Shown here piece after piece: positions 1-9,940 of a DNA stretch of 64,000 nt. The notes beneath the pieces were generated by a model. It had not been told where the DNA came from, made no database searches, and saw only the letters and a list, made by a program, of their open reading frames with translations. The stretch lies in NCBI RefSeq assembly GCF_003185895.1, contig NZ_QHLY01000012.1, forward strand, positions 496,001 through 560,000, given 5' to 3'. This stretch comes from Cryobacterium arcticum. Lineage in GTDB: Bacteria; Actinomycetota; Actinomycetes; Actinomycetales; Microbacteriaceae. The translations under genes were made by a program, and so were the position numbers. Position 1 is the stretch's first letter, and every line of letters starts with the position of its first letter.

Positions 1-400
1 CCCGGATTCCTTCGACCTGGCCATCGTGGCCGCGGCGATCGTCGGCGGCCTGATCGGCTTCCTCTGGTGGAACACCTCGCCCGCGAAGATCTTCCTCGGC
101 GACACCGGTTCGCTCGGCCTCGGCGGCGCGCTGGCCGCCCTGGCCATCCTCAGCCGCACCGAACTCCTCCTCGTGCTCATCGGCGGCCTCTTCGTGATCG
201 AAGCCGGGTCCGTGATCGTGCAGCGCGGCTACTTCAAGGTCACCCGCGGCAAACGGATCTTCCTGATGAGCCCCATCCACCACCACTTCGAACTCAAGGG
301 CTGGGCAGAGGTCACCGTCGTGGTGCGCTTCTGGATCATCGGCGGGCTCCTGGTGGCCGCCGGCGTCGGCACCTTCTACCTCGAATGGCTGGCCGTCTGA
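1..400 (+). CDS. mraY: phospho-N-acetylmuramoyl-pentapeptide-transferase, C-terminal part
   Basis: Membrane enzyme that transfers phospho-MurNAc-pentapeptide from UDP to undecaprenyl phosphate, making lipid I. Only the last ~132 residues are present; the frame is open from base 2, so the GTG at 26 is internal and the gene begins outside the window. Family-typical segments are visible: [19 protein letters not shown] (the catalytic Asp-containing loop) and [12 protein letters not shown] (the conserved HHH loop), followed by a final hydrophobic helix. The stop overlaps the murD start as TGATG, so translation is probably coupled in the division/cell-wall operon. Confidence 0.97.
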   Translation, partial: PDSFDLAIVAAAIVGGLIGFLWWNTSPAKIFLGDTGSLGLGGALAALAILSRTELLLVLIGGLFVIEAGSVIVQRGYFKVTRGKRIFLMSPIHHHFELKGWAEVTVVVRFWIIGGLLVAAGVGTFYLEWLAV

Positions 401-1971
401 TGGGCGCCCACTCCTACGGGGACGGCCATGCCGACGGCACCACCGGCCCCGACACCAGCCGGCTCGACCGGCTGACCAGCTGGCACTCCGACTGGACCGG
501 CCTCAGGGTGGCCGTGCTGGGCCTCGGGGTGACCGGCTTCGCCGCCGCGGACACCCTGGCCGAGCTCGGCGCAGACGTGCTGGTCGTCGCCGGGCGCGCC
601 CCGGACGACCGTGCCCGCCTGCTCGAGGTGCTCGGCATCCCATTGGTCACCGCGGACCTCGATTCCGCGCCGGACGAGCTCGTCGCCCACGACGCCGAGG
701 TGCTCATCGTGTCGCCCGGTTTCCACCCCGACCACGCCCTCCTGCTCTGGGCGGCCGAGCACCGGATCCCGGTCTGGGGCGACATCGAACTGGCCTGGCG
801 GCTGCGCGACAAGGTGGGCCCGGCCGCGCCGTGGATCCTGGTCACCGGCACCAACGGCAAGACCACCACCGTGCAGCTCACGGCGACCATGCTCGCGGCC
901 GCCGGCCACCGGGTCGCGCCGTGCGGCAACATCGGTGTGCCCGTCCTCGACGCCATCCGCGACCCGCAGGGCTGGGATGTGTTGGTCGTCGAACTCTCCA
1001 GCTACCAGTTGCACCACCTGCCCCTGTCCGGTCCCGGAGCTCTCGTGCCGTGGTCGACCACCTGCCTGAACGTGGCCGACGACCACCTGGACTGGCATGG
1101 CTCCGCGGCGGCCTACCGCGACGCCAAGGCCAAGGTCTACGCCAACACCCGCGTCGCCTGTGTCTACAACAAGGCAGACGTCGCCACCATGCGCATGGTC
1201 GAGGACGCCGAGGTGAGCGAGGGAGCTCGAGCCATCGGCTTCGGCCTGGGCGTACCAGGACCCAGCGACCTCGGAATCGTGGAGGGCATCCTCTGCGACC
1301 GCGCCTTCCTCGAGGAACGGTTCGACACCGCCATCGAGCTCAGCACCGTCGCGGATCTCGCCGCCGTCGGGCTCTCCGCCCCGCACGTGGTCGCCAATAT
1401 CCTCGCCGCCGCAGCGCTGGCACGCTCCTTCGACGTTCCGCCGGAGGCGATTCGCGACGCCCTCGCCGACTTCAGGCTCGACGCCCACCGCATCGAGGTC
1501 GTGGCCGTGAGTGAGGGCATCAGCTGGATCGACGATTCCAAGGCGACCAACCCGCACGCCGCGGATGCCTCCCTCGCCGCCTACGACTCCGTCGTCTGGT
1601 TGGTCGGCGGGCTGCTCAAGGGCGTCGACATCGGTGAGCTCGTCGCCAAGCACGCCGACAGGCTGCGCGGTGCCGTGGTGATCGGCGTCGAACGCGCCGA
1701 AGTCCTGGCGGCATTCCGGCGACACGCCCCCACCCTGCGCGTGTTCGAGATCGACTCGGATGACACTGGTGAGGTCATGCCGAACGCAGTCGGCCTGGCC
1801 GCGTCGCTGGCCGAGGCCGGGGACGTCGTCCTCCTGGCGCCGGCCGCGGCATCCATGGACCAGTTCGCGAGCTATGCGGAACGTGGCGCACAGTTCGCCC
1901 AGGCCGTTCACGACTATTTGGGAGGTGGGTCGCATGAAGACTCGTCCTCGTCCCCGGGTGCCGGTGTCTGA
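400..1971 (+). CDS. murD: UDP-N-acetylmuramoyl-L-alanine--D-glutamate ligase
   Basis: Cytoplasmic Mur ligase adding D-Glu to UDP-MurNAc-L-Ala. I start it at ATG 400 (MGAHSYGDG), which overlaps the mraY stop; an upstream in-frame ATG at 385 lies inside mraY. Product 523 residues, slightly long because of a ~30-residue N-terminal extension rich in Gly/Asp. A Rossmann-like start (VAVLGLGVTGFAAADTL) precedes the ATP-binding loop GTNGKTTT (residues 150-157), and the C-terminal domain contains the DDSKATNPHA motif typical of MurD. It overlaps the ftsW start by 38 bases. Confidence 0.97.
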   Translation: MGAHSYGDGHADGTTGPDTSRLDRLTSWHSDWTGLRVAVLGLGVTGFAAADTLAELGADVLVVAGRAPDDRARLLEVLGIPLVTADLDSAPDELVAHDAEVLIVSPGFHPDHALLLWAAEHRIPVWGDIELAWRLRDKVGPAAPWILVTGTNGKTTTVQLTATMLAAAGHRVAPCGNIGVPVLDAIRDPQGWDVLVVELSSYQLHHLPLSGPGALVPWSTTCLNVADDHLDWHGSAAAYRDAKAKVYANTRVACVYNKADVATMRMVEDAEVSEGARAIGFGLGVPGPSDLGIVEGILCDRAFLEERFDTAIELSTVADLAAVGLSAPHVVANILAAAALARSFDVPPEAIRDALADFRLDAHRIEVVAVSEGISWIDDSKATNPHAADASLAAYDSVVWLVGGLLKGVDIGELVAKHADRLRGAVVIGVERAEVLAAFRRHAPTLRVFEIDSDDTGEVMPNAVGLAASLAEAGDVVLLAPAAASMDQFASYAERGAQFAQAVHDYLGGGSHEDSSSSPGAGV

Positions 1972-3241
1972 ACCGGCTGGGCCGGCAACGACCACCGGTT
2001 CGCGCAGCCCCCTGACGCGAATCAACCTCGGCAAGGTCTTCCGCGCCGAGTCGACGAACTACCTGCTGCTCTTGGGCACCACCCTTTTCCTGGTGGTCTT
2101 CGGCCTGGTCATGGTGCTGTCCTCCTCGTCGGTGGACTCGTACCTCGAAGACGCCGGCTTCTTCGGCGGTCTCTTCCGCCAGGGCATCTTCGCGGTGATC
2201 GGCGTGCCGCTGATGCTCGTGATCAGCCGCCTGCCCGTGACGTTCTGGAAGCGCATCGCCTGGCCGGCCCTGCTGATCGCCTGCTTCTTCCAGTGCCTCG
2301 TGGTCTTCACCCCGCTCGGCGTCACCGTGGCCGGCAACACCAACTGGCTGGACTTCGCCGGAGTGCAGTTCCAGCCGTCAGAGGCGATCAAGGTCGCCCT
2401 GGTGGTCTGGCTCGGCGTGATCCTCGCGCAGAAGAAAGACAAGCTCGACGACTGGCGGCACGTGTACATCCCCGTGTTCGGTGTCGGCGGCGGGTCGGTG
2501 CTGCTCGTCATGATCGGTGGTGACCTCGGAACCGTGATCATCATGGCCGGCATCCTCTTCGGGGCGTTGTTCTTCGCCGGCGTGCGGCTGCGGCTGCTCG
2601 CGATTCCGCTGGTCATCGGCGTGGCCGGCGGTGGCCTGCTCGCGATCACCAGCGAAAACCGGATGACACGCATCATGAGTTTTGCCGTCGACGGCTGCGA
2701 CGAGCTCACCGGCACCATCTCCGCGGCCTGCTGGCAGCCTCTGCACGGCACCTGGGCCCTGGCCAACGGGGGAGTGTTCGGCGTGGGCCTGGGCAATTCC
2801 AAGGCCAAGTGGTCCTGGTTGCCCGCAGCCGACAACGACTACATCTTCGCCATCATCGGTGAGGAGCTGGGTCTGATCGGTGCCATCGTGGTGCTGCTGA
2901 TGTTCATCCTGCTGGCCTTCGCGTTCATCCGCATCCTGCGCGGCACCTCGAACATGCAGATCAAGGTGACCACCTCTGCCGTCATGGTCTGGATCATCGG
3001 CCAGGCGCTCGTGAACATCGGGGTCGTCCTCGGCGTACTCCCGGTGCTCGGCGTGCCGCTCCCGTTGATCTCCGCCGGCGGCACCGCCCTGCTCACCACC
3101 CTGGCGGCGATCGGCGTCGTGCTGTCGTTCGCACGCAGCGACCATGACCTGCAGGAGAACGCCAAGGCCCGCTCACGCGCCTCGGCACCGGCCGCACCCG
3201 TCGGTGCAGGGTCGGCCCCGAAACGAGGAACCACCCGATGA
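1934..3241 (+). CDS. ftsW: peptidoglycan glycosyltransferase FtsW (SEDS family)
   Basis: Divisome SEDS glycosyltransferase that polymerises lipid II at the septum. Start ATG 1934 (MKTRPRPRV) is chosen because a strong Shine-Dalgarno GGAGGT lies 7 bases upstream, inside the end of murD. 435 residues with about ten membrane segments beginning near residue 45; family-typical stretches include the QPSEAIKVALVVWL segment, the extracellular loop around NSKAKWSWLPAADNDYIFAIIGEELG, and the terminal VLGVPLPLISAGGTALL. The C-terminal tail is hydrophilic and Ala-rich. The stop overlaps the murG start as ATGA. Confidence 0.96.
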   Translation: MKTRPRPRVPVSEPAGPATTTGSRSPLTRINLGKVFRAESTNYLLLLGTTLFLVVFGLVMVLSSSSVDSYLEDAGFFGGLFRQGIFAVIGVPLMLVISRLPVTFWKRIAWPALLIACFFQCLVVFTPLGVTVAGNTNWLDFAGVQFQPSEAIKVALVVWLGVILAQKKDKLDDWRHVYIPVFGVGGGSVLLVMIGGDLGTVIIMAGILFGALFFAGVRLRLLAIPLVIGVAGGGLLAITSENRMTRIMSFAVDGCDELTGTISAACWQPLHGTWALANGGVFGVGLGNSKAKWSWLPAADNDYIFAIIGEELGLIGAIVVLLMFILLAFAFIRILRGTSNMQIKVTTSAVMVWIIGQALVNIGVVLGVLPVLGVPLPLISAGGTALLTTLAAIGVVLSFARSDHDLQENAKARSRASAPAAPVGAGSAPKRGTTR

Positions 3242-4344
3242 CGACCTACCTGCTGGCCGGCGGCGGAACCGCCGGTCACGTCAATCCGCTGCTCGCCGTG
3301 GCCGACGCGCTGCGCCTGCGGGACCCGGAGGCGACGGTGCTCGTGCTGGGCACGGCCGAGGGGCTCGAGGCACGGCTGGTGCCGGCCCGCGGCTACGAAC
3401 TGATTATCGTGCCCCGACTGCCGTTCCCGCGTCGGCCCGGGAAAGCGGCCATCACCTTCCTGCCCCGCTTCAACCGCGCCATCACCGATGTCGTCACGGT
3501 CCTCCGCGAACGCAGGGTCGACGTCGTCGTCGGCTTCGGCGGGTATGTCTCCACCCCGGCCTACCTCGCCGCCCGGCGCGCCGGAGTGCCGATCGCCATC
3601 CACGAGGCCAACGCCAAGCCCGGCCTGGCCAACCGGCTCGGCTCCACGCTGACCCGGTCCGTCGGTGTGGCCTTCGCCGGCACCAGGCTCAGGCACGCCA
3701 CCGTGGTGGGGATGCCGTTGCGGCGGGAGATCGAGACCCTCGACCGGGTGGGAACCCGCGCCGAGGCGCTCGAGTTCTTCGGCCTCGATCCCGAACGGCC
3801 GACCCTGCTCGTCACCGGCGGTTCGCTCGGTGCCCGGCGCATCAACCGCACCGTCGTCGATTCCGCCGGCGCACTCATCGGCGCCGGCTGGCAAGTGCTG
3901 CACATCACCGGCAGCCGGTCGGAGGTCGTCGATCCCGGTGTGCCCGGGTACACCATGGTGGAGTACTGCGACCGGATGGACCTGGCCCTGTCTGCGGCCG
4001 ACTTCGCGGTCTCCCGCGCCGGCGCGGCCACCGTCAGCGAGTTGAGTGCACTGGGCATCCCTGCCGTGCTGGTCCCGTACCCCGTCGGAAATGGCGAGCA
4101 GCGGTTCAACGCGGCCGACGTCGTGGCGGCCGGCGGCGGCATCCTGGTCGACGACGCCGCTTTCCTGCCCGGTTGGGTCACGTCCACGCTGCTGCCGGTG
4201 CTCGCGGAACCGCGCCGCATCCACGACATGGGTGCAGCGGCCGGGTCGGTGGGCGTGCTCGATGGCACCCGGCGCACGATCGCGCTGATCGACCAGGCCG
4301 GCGGCGCCCGCGCCGCGTTCGCCGAAGGCAGTCCCGCCGCGTAA
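3238..4344 (+). CDS. murG: undecaprenyldiphospho-muramoylpentapeptide beta-N-acetylglucosaminyltransferase
   Basis: Peripheral membrane GT28-family glycosyltransferase that adds GlcNAc to lipid I to give lipid II. 368 residues, normal family length. The N-terminal glycine-rich loop [18 protein letters not shown] and a mid-protein [12 protein letters not shown] motif mark the two Rossmann domains; [11 protein letters not shown] and [13 protein letters not shown] near the C-terminus are the UDP-GlcNAc-binding region. Its ATG overlaps the ftsW stop by four bases, which is consistent with coordinated lipid II synthesis and polymerisation. Confidence 0.97.
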   Translation: MTTYLLAGGGTAGHVNPLLAVADALRLRDPEATVLVLGTAEGLEARLVPARGYELIIVPRLPFPRRPGKAAITFLPRFNRAITDVVTVLRERRVDVVVGFGGYVSTPAYLAARRAGVPIAIHEANAKPGLANRLGSTLTRSVGVAFAGTRLRHATVVGMPLRREIETLDRVGTRAEALEFFGLDPERPTLLVTGGSLGARRINRTVVDSAGALIGAGWQVLHITGSRSEVVDPGVPGYTMVEYCDRMDLALSAADFAVSRAGAATVSELSALGIPAVLVPYPVGNGEQRFNAADVVAAGGGILVDDAAFLPGWVTSTLLPVLAEPRRIHDMGAAAGSVGVLDGTRRTIALIDQAGGARAAFAEGSPAA

Positions 4345-4408
4345 CGTTGAACCAGACTCGCGTCACCATCTGAACATCCACGCTCCGCCCGCACAGAAAG
4401 ACCGTCAC

Positions 4409-5821
4409 GTGATCAAGCCAGACCTGACCCTCATCGTTCCCGAAGACCTCGGCACGGTGCACTTCGTGGGCATCGGCGGCTCGGGGATGAGCGGCATCGC
4501 CCGCCTGTTCCTGGCGGCCGGGCACACCGTCACCGGGTCCGACGTGCGCGACTCCGACAACATCCATGCGCTCCGCGACCTCGGCGCACGCATCGCTATC
4601 GGGCACGACGCCGCCAACGTGGGCGACGCCGACAGCCTGGTCGTCACCGGTGCGCTGTGGCAGGACAACCCCGAATACGTGCTCGCCACCGAACGCGGCC
4701 TCCCGGTGCTGCACCGTTCGCAGGCGCTGGCCTGGCTGATCCGCTCGCACCGCCTGGTCTCGGTCGCCGGCGCCCACGGCAAGACCACCTCCACCGGCAT
4801 GGTCGTCACGGGCCTGCTCGGCCTCGCCCAGGACCCGAACTTCGTCAACGGCGGCGTGATCGAATCCCTCGGCGTGAGCGCGGGCAGCGGTGCGGACGAC
4901 CTGTTCGTGGTCGAAGCCGACGAATCCGACGGCTCATTCCTGCTCTACGACACCAGCATCGCGCTGATCACCAACGTCGACCCCGACCACCTCGACCACT
5001 ACGGCTCGCTCGAGGCCTTCGAGGCGGCATTCGTCGAGTTCGCCCAGAACGCCGGCGAACTCGTCGTCGTCTCCTCCGACGACCCCGGCGCCGTGCGCGT
5101 GACCGGCCGACTGGTCGACAAGCAGGTCATCACCTTCGGCGAGGCCGACGACGCCACCGTACGGGTGCACTCCGTCGTCACCGACGGCCCGGTCAGCTTC
5201 AGCGTGCGCTGGCAGGGGGCGGACTACTCCGCCACCCTGCGCATCCCTGGCATGCACAACGCCATCAACGCGGCCGGTGCGTTCGCCGTGCTCGTGGGCC
5301 TCGGATTCGACCCGGCGGACTCCCTGGCGGCGATCGCGCAGTTCGGCGGCACTCAGCGCCGCTTCGAACTGCACGGCACCGTGCGCGGCGTGAGCGTCTA
5401 CGACGACTACGCACACCACCCCACCGAGGTCGCCGCGGCCCTGGCCGCCGCCCGCACCGTCGTGGGCAGCGGTCGGATCATCGCCGTGCACCAGCCGCAC
5501 CTGTACAGCCGCACCCGGCTGTTCGCCCAGGAATTCGCCGACACGCTGGAGAAATATGCCGACGAGACCATCGTGCTCGCGGTCTACGGCGCCCGAGAAG
5601 ACCCCGAGCCGGGCGTGACCGGCGCGCTGGTCTCCGAACGCTTCAGCGACCCCGCCCACGTGGCCTACATCCCCGAATGGCAGGATGCCGCAGACTACCT
5701 CGGCACCATCGCCAGGGAGGGCGACTTCGTTGTGACCCTCGGCTGCGGCGACGTCTACCGCATCGTGCCGCAGCTCCTCGACTCCCTCGGCAGCCAGCCC
5801 GTCGCCGGAGCGCGCGGATGA
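4409..5821 (+). CDS. murC: UDP-N-acetylmuramate--L-alanine ligase
   Basis: Cytoplasmic Mur ligase that adds the first amino acid of the stem peptide. Starts with GTG at 4409 ([10 protein letters not shown]), 64 bases after murG. 470 residues with three Mur-ligase domains: N-terminal [19 protein letters not shown] loop GAHGKTTST (residues 121-129), [10 protein letters not shown], the [11 protein letters not shown] segment, and the C-terminal [13 protein letters not shown] and [10 protein letters not shown] motifs that are diagnostic for MurC. Same strand and operon as murG and ftsQ. Confidence 0.97.
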   Translation: MIKPDLTLIVPEDLGTVHFVGIGGSGMSGIARLFLAAGHTVTGSDVRDSDNIHALRDLGARIAIGHDAANVGDADSLVVTGALWQDNPEYVLATERGLPVLHRSQALAWLIRSHRLVSVAGAHGKTTSTGMVVTGLLGLAQDPNFVNGGVIESLGVSAGSGADDLFVVEADESDGSFLLYDTSIALITNVDPDHLDHYGSLEAFEAAFVEFAQNAGELVVVSSDDPGAVRVTGRLVDKQVITFGEADDATVRVHSVVTDGPVSFSVRWQGADYSATLRIPGMHNAINAAGAFAVLVGLGFDPADSLAAIAQFGGTQRRFELHGTVRGVSVYDDYAHHPTEVAAALAAARTVVGSGRIIAVHQPHLYSRTRLFAQEFADTLEKYADETIVLAVYGAREDPEPGVTGALVSERFSDPAHVAYIPEWQDAADYLGTIAREGDFVVTLGCGDVYRIVPQLLDSLGSQPVAGARG

Positions 5822-5843
5822 GGCCTGGACTAGGCCAGCGCGC

Positions 5844-6947
5844 ATGAAGCGTCCCCCCGGGTTCGACCCAGCCGCCCGGCCGGCGACCCGGCCTACCCCG
5901 CCGAAACGCGCGCCGGAGCCGGCGCAGCCTCCGGCGGCGTCTGCACCGACGCGGTCAACCGCCCCGCCACGCGCTGGAGCAGGCTCTGACGCGGCGACCG
6001 AGCCGATCACCCTGCCGGCCGCCACTGCGGCCGCAGACGCCCAGGCCACCCCGCGCACGACTCCACAGCCGGCCGCGGGGAAGAAACCGCGCTTCACGCG
6101 CACCGCGAGCCGCGGCGACTCGACCGGCAGCCCGGGCGGTACCGCAGCCGACGCTTCCGGCGCCGCCGAGCCTCCGCTGACGGCCCGCACCGCCCGGGCC
6201 CGCCTCCGGGCCGCCCGGCGCGCCCGCAAGCAGTACGAACGCAGTGAGGTGCGCCGGTTCACCTCCCGCTCCCGCCGCCGCCGCAACCTCTGGATCGCCG
6301 CCGCCGCCACCGTTGCCGCCCTCGTGGCCTTCGTGCTCGTCGGCGTCTTCTCCCCGCTGATGGCCCTGCGCACCATCGAGGTGACCGGCACCAGCCGAAT
6401 TCCGGCCGCCGATGTGGTCGCCGCCCTCGACGGCCAGCTCGGCACCCCGCTGCCCCTGGTCGACCTCAGCGAGGTGAAGCGGGAGCTGAGCGAGTTCAGC
6501 CTCATCCGCAGCTTCGTGACCGAGAGCCGGCCGCCAGACACCCTCGTCGTGCGGATCGTCGAACGCGAGCCCATCGGCGCCATCACCTCCGCGGCCGGAT
6601 TCGACCTCGTCGACGCCGCCGGCGTCGTCATCACCAGCGGGGCCGAACGCCCGGCCGGCTACCCCATCATCACGGCACCCGGGGGAGCCAGCGGGGCCGG
6701 CTTCCAGGCCGCCGTCGCCGTCGTCGGCGCCCTGCCCGACGGCATCCGCGCGCAGCTGGACAGCGTCACGGCCGCCACCAAGGACGACGTCACCCTCACC
6801 CTGGCCGGGGGAGCACGGGTGGTCTGGGGCAACGCCGAACGCTCGGAGTACAAGGCCGTCGTCCTCGCCGCGCTGATCGTCAGCCACCCGGTGGGCAGCG
6901 TCACCGAATACGACGTGTCCTCACCGGACAGCGCCGTCGTCCGCTGA
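5844..6947 (+). CDS. ftsQ: cell division protein FtsQ
   Basis: Bitopic divisome protein linking early and late division proteins. 367 residues: a long, Pro/Ala/Arg-rich, probably disordered cytoplasmic region (about 1-145), a single transmembrane helix (about 150-172, IAAAATVAALVAFVLVGVF), then an extracytoplasmic POTRA domain beginning LRTIEVTGTSRIPAADVVAAL. The FtsQ-type beta domain follows to the end. The unusually long cytoplasmic tail is common in actinobacterial FtsQ. It is the last gene before a clear intergenic gap upstream of ftsZ. Confidence 0.93.
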   Translation: MKRPPGFDPAARPATRPTPPKRAPEPAQPPAASAPTRSTAPPRAGAGSDAATEPITLPAATAAADAQATPRTTPQPAAGKKPRFTRTASRGDSTGSPGGTAADASGAAEPPLTARTARARLRAARRARKQYERSEVRRFTSRSRRRRNLWIAAAATVAALVAFVLVGVFSPLMALRTIEVTGTSRIPAADVVAALDGQLGTPLPLVDLSEVKRELSEFSLIRSFVTESRPPDTLVVRIVEREPIGAITSAAGFDLVDAAGVVITSGAERPAGYPIITAPGGASGAGFQAAVAVVGALPDGIRAQLDSVTAATKDDVTLTLAGGARVVWGNAERSEYKAVVLAALIVSHPVGSVTEYDVSSPDSAVVR

Positions 6948-7087
6948 TATCCAGCCGAGTATTTCCGACACGCGGGCGCGCCTCCCCATGGCGTACCCGG
7001 TGGCACCTAACTTCGAATTTAGGAATTGCATACTCAGCATAACTTTAAGCTTCGACTAGAGGTTTAGGGTTCCACCGGAGGCCGGAC
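6948..7087 (+). promoter_or_regulatory. ftsZ upstream region with near-perfect palindrome
   Basis: 140-base gap, clearly more AT-rich than the coding sequence around it, so it probably carries an ftsZ promoter. It contains an 18-base near-palindrome at 7006-7023 (CCTAA-C-TTCGAA-T-TTAGG, one mismatched pair) and a TAGAGGTTTAGGGTT stretch ahead of the ribosome site. The GGAGG at 7077-7081 sits 6 bases before GTG 7088. I cannot assign -35/-10 boxes with certainty, and the palindrome has no known regulator. Confidence 0.5.
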
Positions 7088-8251
7088 GTGTCAACTAATC
7101 AGAACTACCTAGCAGTCATCAAGGTTGTTGGAATTGGCGGAGGCGGCGTCAACGCCGTCAACCGCATGATCGAGCTCGGCCTCCGCGGGGTCGAATTCAT
7201 CGCCATCAATACGGATGCCCAGGCACTCCTGATGAGCGATGCCGACGTCAAGCTCGACGTCGGCCGCGACCTCACCCGGGGTCTCGGCGCCGGAGCGGAC
7301 CCGGAGGTCGGCCGTCGTGCCGCCGAGGATCACGCCGAGGAAATCGAAGAGGCGCTGGCCGGAGCCGACATGGTCTTCGTCACCGCCGGCGAGGGTGGTG
7401 GCACCGGTACCGGTGGCGCACCCGTCGTCGCCCGCATCGCCAAGTCCATCGGCGCGCTCACCATCGGTGTCGTCACCAAGCCGTTCGGCTTCGAGGGCAA
7501 GCGCCGTCAGGCGCAGGCCGAGACCGGCGTCGCCTCGCTCAAGAACGAGGTCGACACCCTCATCGTCGTGCCGAACGACCGCCTGCTGGAAATCAGCGAC
7601 CGCGGCATCAGCATGCTCGAGGCCTTCGCCACCGCGGACCAGGTCCTCCTGGCCGGTGTGCAGGGCATCACCGACCTGATCACCACCCCCGGCCTGATCA
7701 ACCTCGACTTCGCCGACGTCAAGTCGGTCATGCAGGGCGCCGGTTCCGCCCTGATGGGCATCGGTTCCTCCCGCGGTGCCGACCGCGCGATCAAGGCGGC
7801 GGAACTCGCCGTCGCATCGCCACTGCTCGAGGCCTCGATCGACGGCGCCCACGGCGTACTGCTCTCCATCCAGGGTGGCTCCAACCTCGGTATCTTCGAG
7901 ATCAACGACGCTGCCCGTCTGGTGCAGGAAGCCGTGCACCCCGAGGCCAACATCATCTTCGGTGCCGTCATCGATGACACCCTCGGCGACGAGGTGCGCG
8001 TCACCGTCATCGCCGCCGGGTTCGACGGCGGAGAGCCCGGTGCCAAGGTCGCCGAGGTGCGTCGCTCCGACCTCGTGGCTGCCGGTGTCGCCGCCGGTGT
8101 GTCCGGCGCCGCCATCAGCGCCGACAGCGCCCCGGTCGACGAGCCCGCCGGCTCGGTCTGGTCCGCGGACTCCGCTGCGAGCACCCCGGTCTCCGACCCG
8201 GCCTTCGAGGACGATTCAGACGACCTGGACATTCCCGACTTCCTGAAGTAA
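7088..8251 (+). CDS. ftsZ: cell division protein FtsZ
   Basis: Tubulin-like GTPase that forms the division ring. GTG start at 7088 follows a good GGAGG site. 387 residues: [15 protein letters not shown] nucleotide loop near the N-terminus, the tubulin signature GGGTGTGG (residues 103-110), the [17 protein letters not shown] helix region, and the synergy-loop segment near [23 protein letters not shown] variable linker ends in the conserved C-terminal peptide [10 protein letters not shown], the docking site for SepF in actinobacteria. The stop overlaps the next start as TAATG. Confidence 0.98.
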   Translation: MSTNQNYLAVIKVVGIGGGGVNAVNRMIELGLRGVEFIAINTDAQALLMSDADVKLDVGRDLTRGLGAGADPEVGRRAAEDHAEEIEEALAGADMVFVTAGEGGGTGTGGAPVVARIAKSIGALTIGVVTKPFGFEGKRRQAQAETGVASLKNEVDTLIVVPNDRLLEISDRGISMLEAFATADQVLLAGVQGITDLITTPGLINLDFADVKSVMQGAGSALMGIGSSRGADRAIKAAELAVASPLLEASIDGAHGVLLSIQGGSNLGIFEINDAARLVQEAVHPEANIIFGAVIDDTLGDEVRVTVIAAGFDGGEPGAKVAEVRRSDLVAAGVAAGVSGAAISADSAPVDEPAGSVWSADSAASTPVSDPAFEDDSDDLDIPDFLK

Positions 8252-8976
8252 TGGTCGATCCGAAGCTCGCCGAACGGCTGGCGAACGTGCAGGGCGGCAT
8301 CGCCGACGCTGTGCGACTCGCCGGCCGCCCGGCGGACGAGGTGACCACCATCGTGGTGACCAAGTTCCAACCGGTGTCGCTGGTGCGGGACCTGGTCGAG
8401 CTCGGCATCCGGGACTTCGGGGAGAGTCGTCACCAGGAAGCGCAGGCCAAGGCCGCCGACCTGGCCGGTGCCGACATCCGTTGGCACTTCGTCGGCCAGG
8501 TGCAGGGCAAGAAGGCGCGCCAGGTGCGTGCCTATGCGTCGGTGATCCACTCGGTGGACAGGGACTCCCTGGTCACCGCTCTGGGCACTCCGCTCGATTC
8601 CACAGCCCCGGCCGGTTCCGACGCACTGCGCACCGTTGAGTGCTTCGTGCAGGTGAACCTCACCGAGGATCCGGCCAGGGGTGGCGTGTCGATTCCCGAC
8701 CTCGCTCCGCTGGTGGAACGCGTGCTCGCCACTGACGGGCTCACCCTGCTCGGACTGATGGCGGTTGCCCCGCTCGGGGCCGACCCGAAACGATCCTTCG
8801 CCCTCGTCGCCGAGCTCGGTGCCCAGATGCGCGGGATTGCTCCCGCCGCCAAATGCCTGTCGATGGGAATGTCCCAGGACTACGCGGCCGCCATCGCGGA
8901 AGGCGCGACACACCTGCGAATTGGCACCGCAATCACCGGTAATCGTCCGGCACCGGTTAATCTGAAAACGTCGTAA
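8251..8976 (+). CDS. yggS: YggS/PROSC-family pyridoxal phosphate homeostasis protein
   Basis: PLP-binding, alanine-racemase-fold protein with no known catalysis, involved in vitamin B6 and amino-acid homeostasis. 241 residues; Lys38 in IVVTKFQP is the expected Schiff-base lysine. Conserved [26 protein letters not shown] and C-terminal [26 protein letters not shown] (phosphate-binding) are present. Starts one base inside the ftsZ stop, so it is translationally coupled; the ftsZ-yggS-sepF order is conserved in Gram-positive bacteria. Confidence 0.93.
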   Translation: MVDPKLAERLANVQGGIADAVRLAGRPADEVTTIVVTKFQPVSLVRDLVELGIRDFGESRHQEAQAKAADLAGADIRWHFVGQVQGKKARQVRAYASVIHSVDRDSLVTALGTPLDSTAPAGSDALRTVECFVQVNLTEDPARGGVSIPDLAPLVERVLATDGLTLLGLMAVAPLGADPKRSFALVAELGAQMRGIAPAAKCLSMGMSQDYAAAIAEGATHLRIGTAITGNRPAPVNLKTS

Positions 8977-8995
8977 TACCAACACGGAGGTCGAG

Positions 8996-9502
8996 ATGTC
9001 CAACCCGCTCAAGAAAACCATGGTCTACCTGGGTCTGGCAGACGAAGAGCTGGAATATGAGGCGCCCGCCGCGGCTCCCGTCTCCACTCTCCCCACCCAG
9101 TCCTCGCACGCTGCGTCCTCGCACGCGTCCCCGGCGAATGCCTCGCACTCGTCCGGCCGTGCCCCGGTGACGCCGCTGCACAAGACCTCGACCCCCAAGA
9201 ATGTTGTCGTGTCTGAAATGAACGAGATCCTCACAGTCCACCCGCGCCAGTACCGCGACGCGCAGGTCATTGCAGAGTCCTTCCGTGAGGGCATCCCTGT
9301 GATCATCAATCTCTCCCAGATGAGCGACGCCGACGCCCGCCGTCTGATCGACTTCGCCAGCGGCCTCTCGCAGGGCCTCTACGGCAAGATCGAGCGCGTC
9401 ACCGCCAAGGTCTTCCTGCTGTCGCCGTCACACGTCGTCATCTCCGGCGACAACGCTGCAGAGGAGGGGGACGCCGATTCCTCCTTCTTCGCGCAGTCAT
9501 AG
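8996..9502 (+). CDS. sepF: cell division protein SepF
   Basis: Cytoplasmic membrane-associated FtsZ anchor; it replaces FtsA in actinobacteria. 168 residues: short N-terminal amphipathic region ([18 protein letters not shown]), a Ser/Ala-rich linker to about residue 70, then the SepF domain ([19 protein letters not shown] ... [23 protein letters not shown] ... [14 protein letters not shown]). A GGAGG site lies just before ATG 8996. Lies between yggS and the yggT-type membrane gene. Confidence 0.96.
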   Translation: MSNPLKKTMVYLGLADEELEYEAPAAAPVSTLPTQSSHAASSHASPANASHSSGRAPVTPLHKTSTPKNVVVSEMNEILTVHPRQYRDAQVIAESFREGIPVIINLSQMSDADARRLIDFASGLSQGLYGKIERVTAKVFLLSPSHVVISGDNAAEEGDADSSFFAQS

Positions 9503-9508
9503 CGCAAC

Positions 9509-9805
9509 GTGTTCGTAGTTTCCCTGATCGGCGCGGTGCTCTACTACGCCCTGCTGCTGTACTTCTTCGTGATGTGGGGCCGGTTCATCGTCGACCTCGT
9601 GCGCGGCGTCAACCGGTCGTGGCGGCCCAGAGGGTTCGTTCTCGTGCTCATCGAGCTCGTTTACACCGTCACCGACCCGCCGATCAATTTCTTTCGCCGG
9701 ATCTTCCCGCCCCTGCGGGTCGGTCCCATCGCCTTCGATTTCGGCTGGAGCCTGACCATGCTCTGCTGCATCATCGGCATGTGGATTACGGCGATTCTGT
9801 TCTGA
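9509..9805 (+). CDS. YggT-family membrane protein
   Basis: Small integral membrane protein, 98 residues, with hydrophobic segments near residues 1-25 and 70-98. Family-typical motifs are RFIVDLVRGVNRSWRPRG and YTVTDPPINFFRRIFPPLRVG (the TDPP..RR.IPP motif of YggT). Its role is not well established; in Gram-positive division clusters it always sits near sepF and divIVA, which suggests a division or envelope role. GTG start, 6 bases after sepF. Confidence 0.9.
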   Translation: MFVVSLIGAVLYYALLLYFFVMWGRFIVDLVRGVNRSWRPRGFVLVLIELVYTVTDPPINFFRRIFPPLRVGPIAFDFGWSLTMLCCIIGMWITAILF

Positions 9806-9940
9806 CGCGCAGCTCCGCCGGGGTCACGGCATGTATTCTGGATCGATAACGGCCAACCAGTCCGGGTTCAACCGCGCGCCAGTTGGTCGTCAGCACGTGT
9901 TCGCACAACTGTTCGCAAATAAGTTTTGAGGTGGAAAGCC
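9806..9940 (+). promoter_or_regulatory. divIVA upstream region
   Basis: 135-base gap before divIVA. A TATTCT hexamer at 9834-9839 could be a -10 box, and an 8-base direct repeat TGTTCGCA occurs at 9898-9905 and 9910-9917, just ahead of the ribosome site GAGGTGGA. Neither is proven; this is a likely promoter because the gap breaks the otherwise dense operon. Confidence 0.35.
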
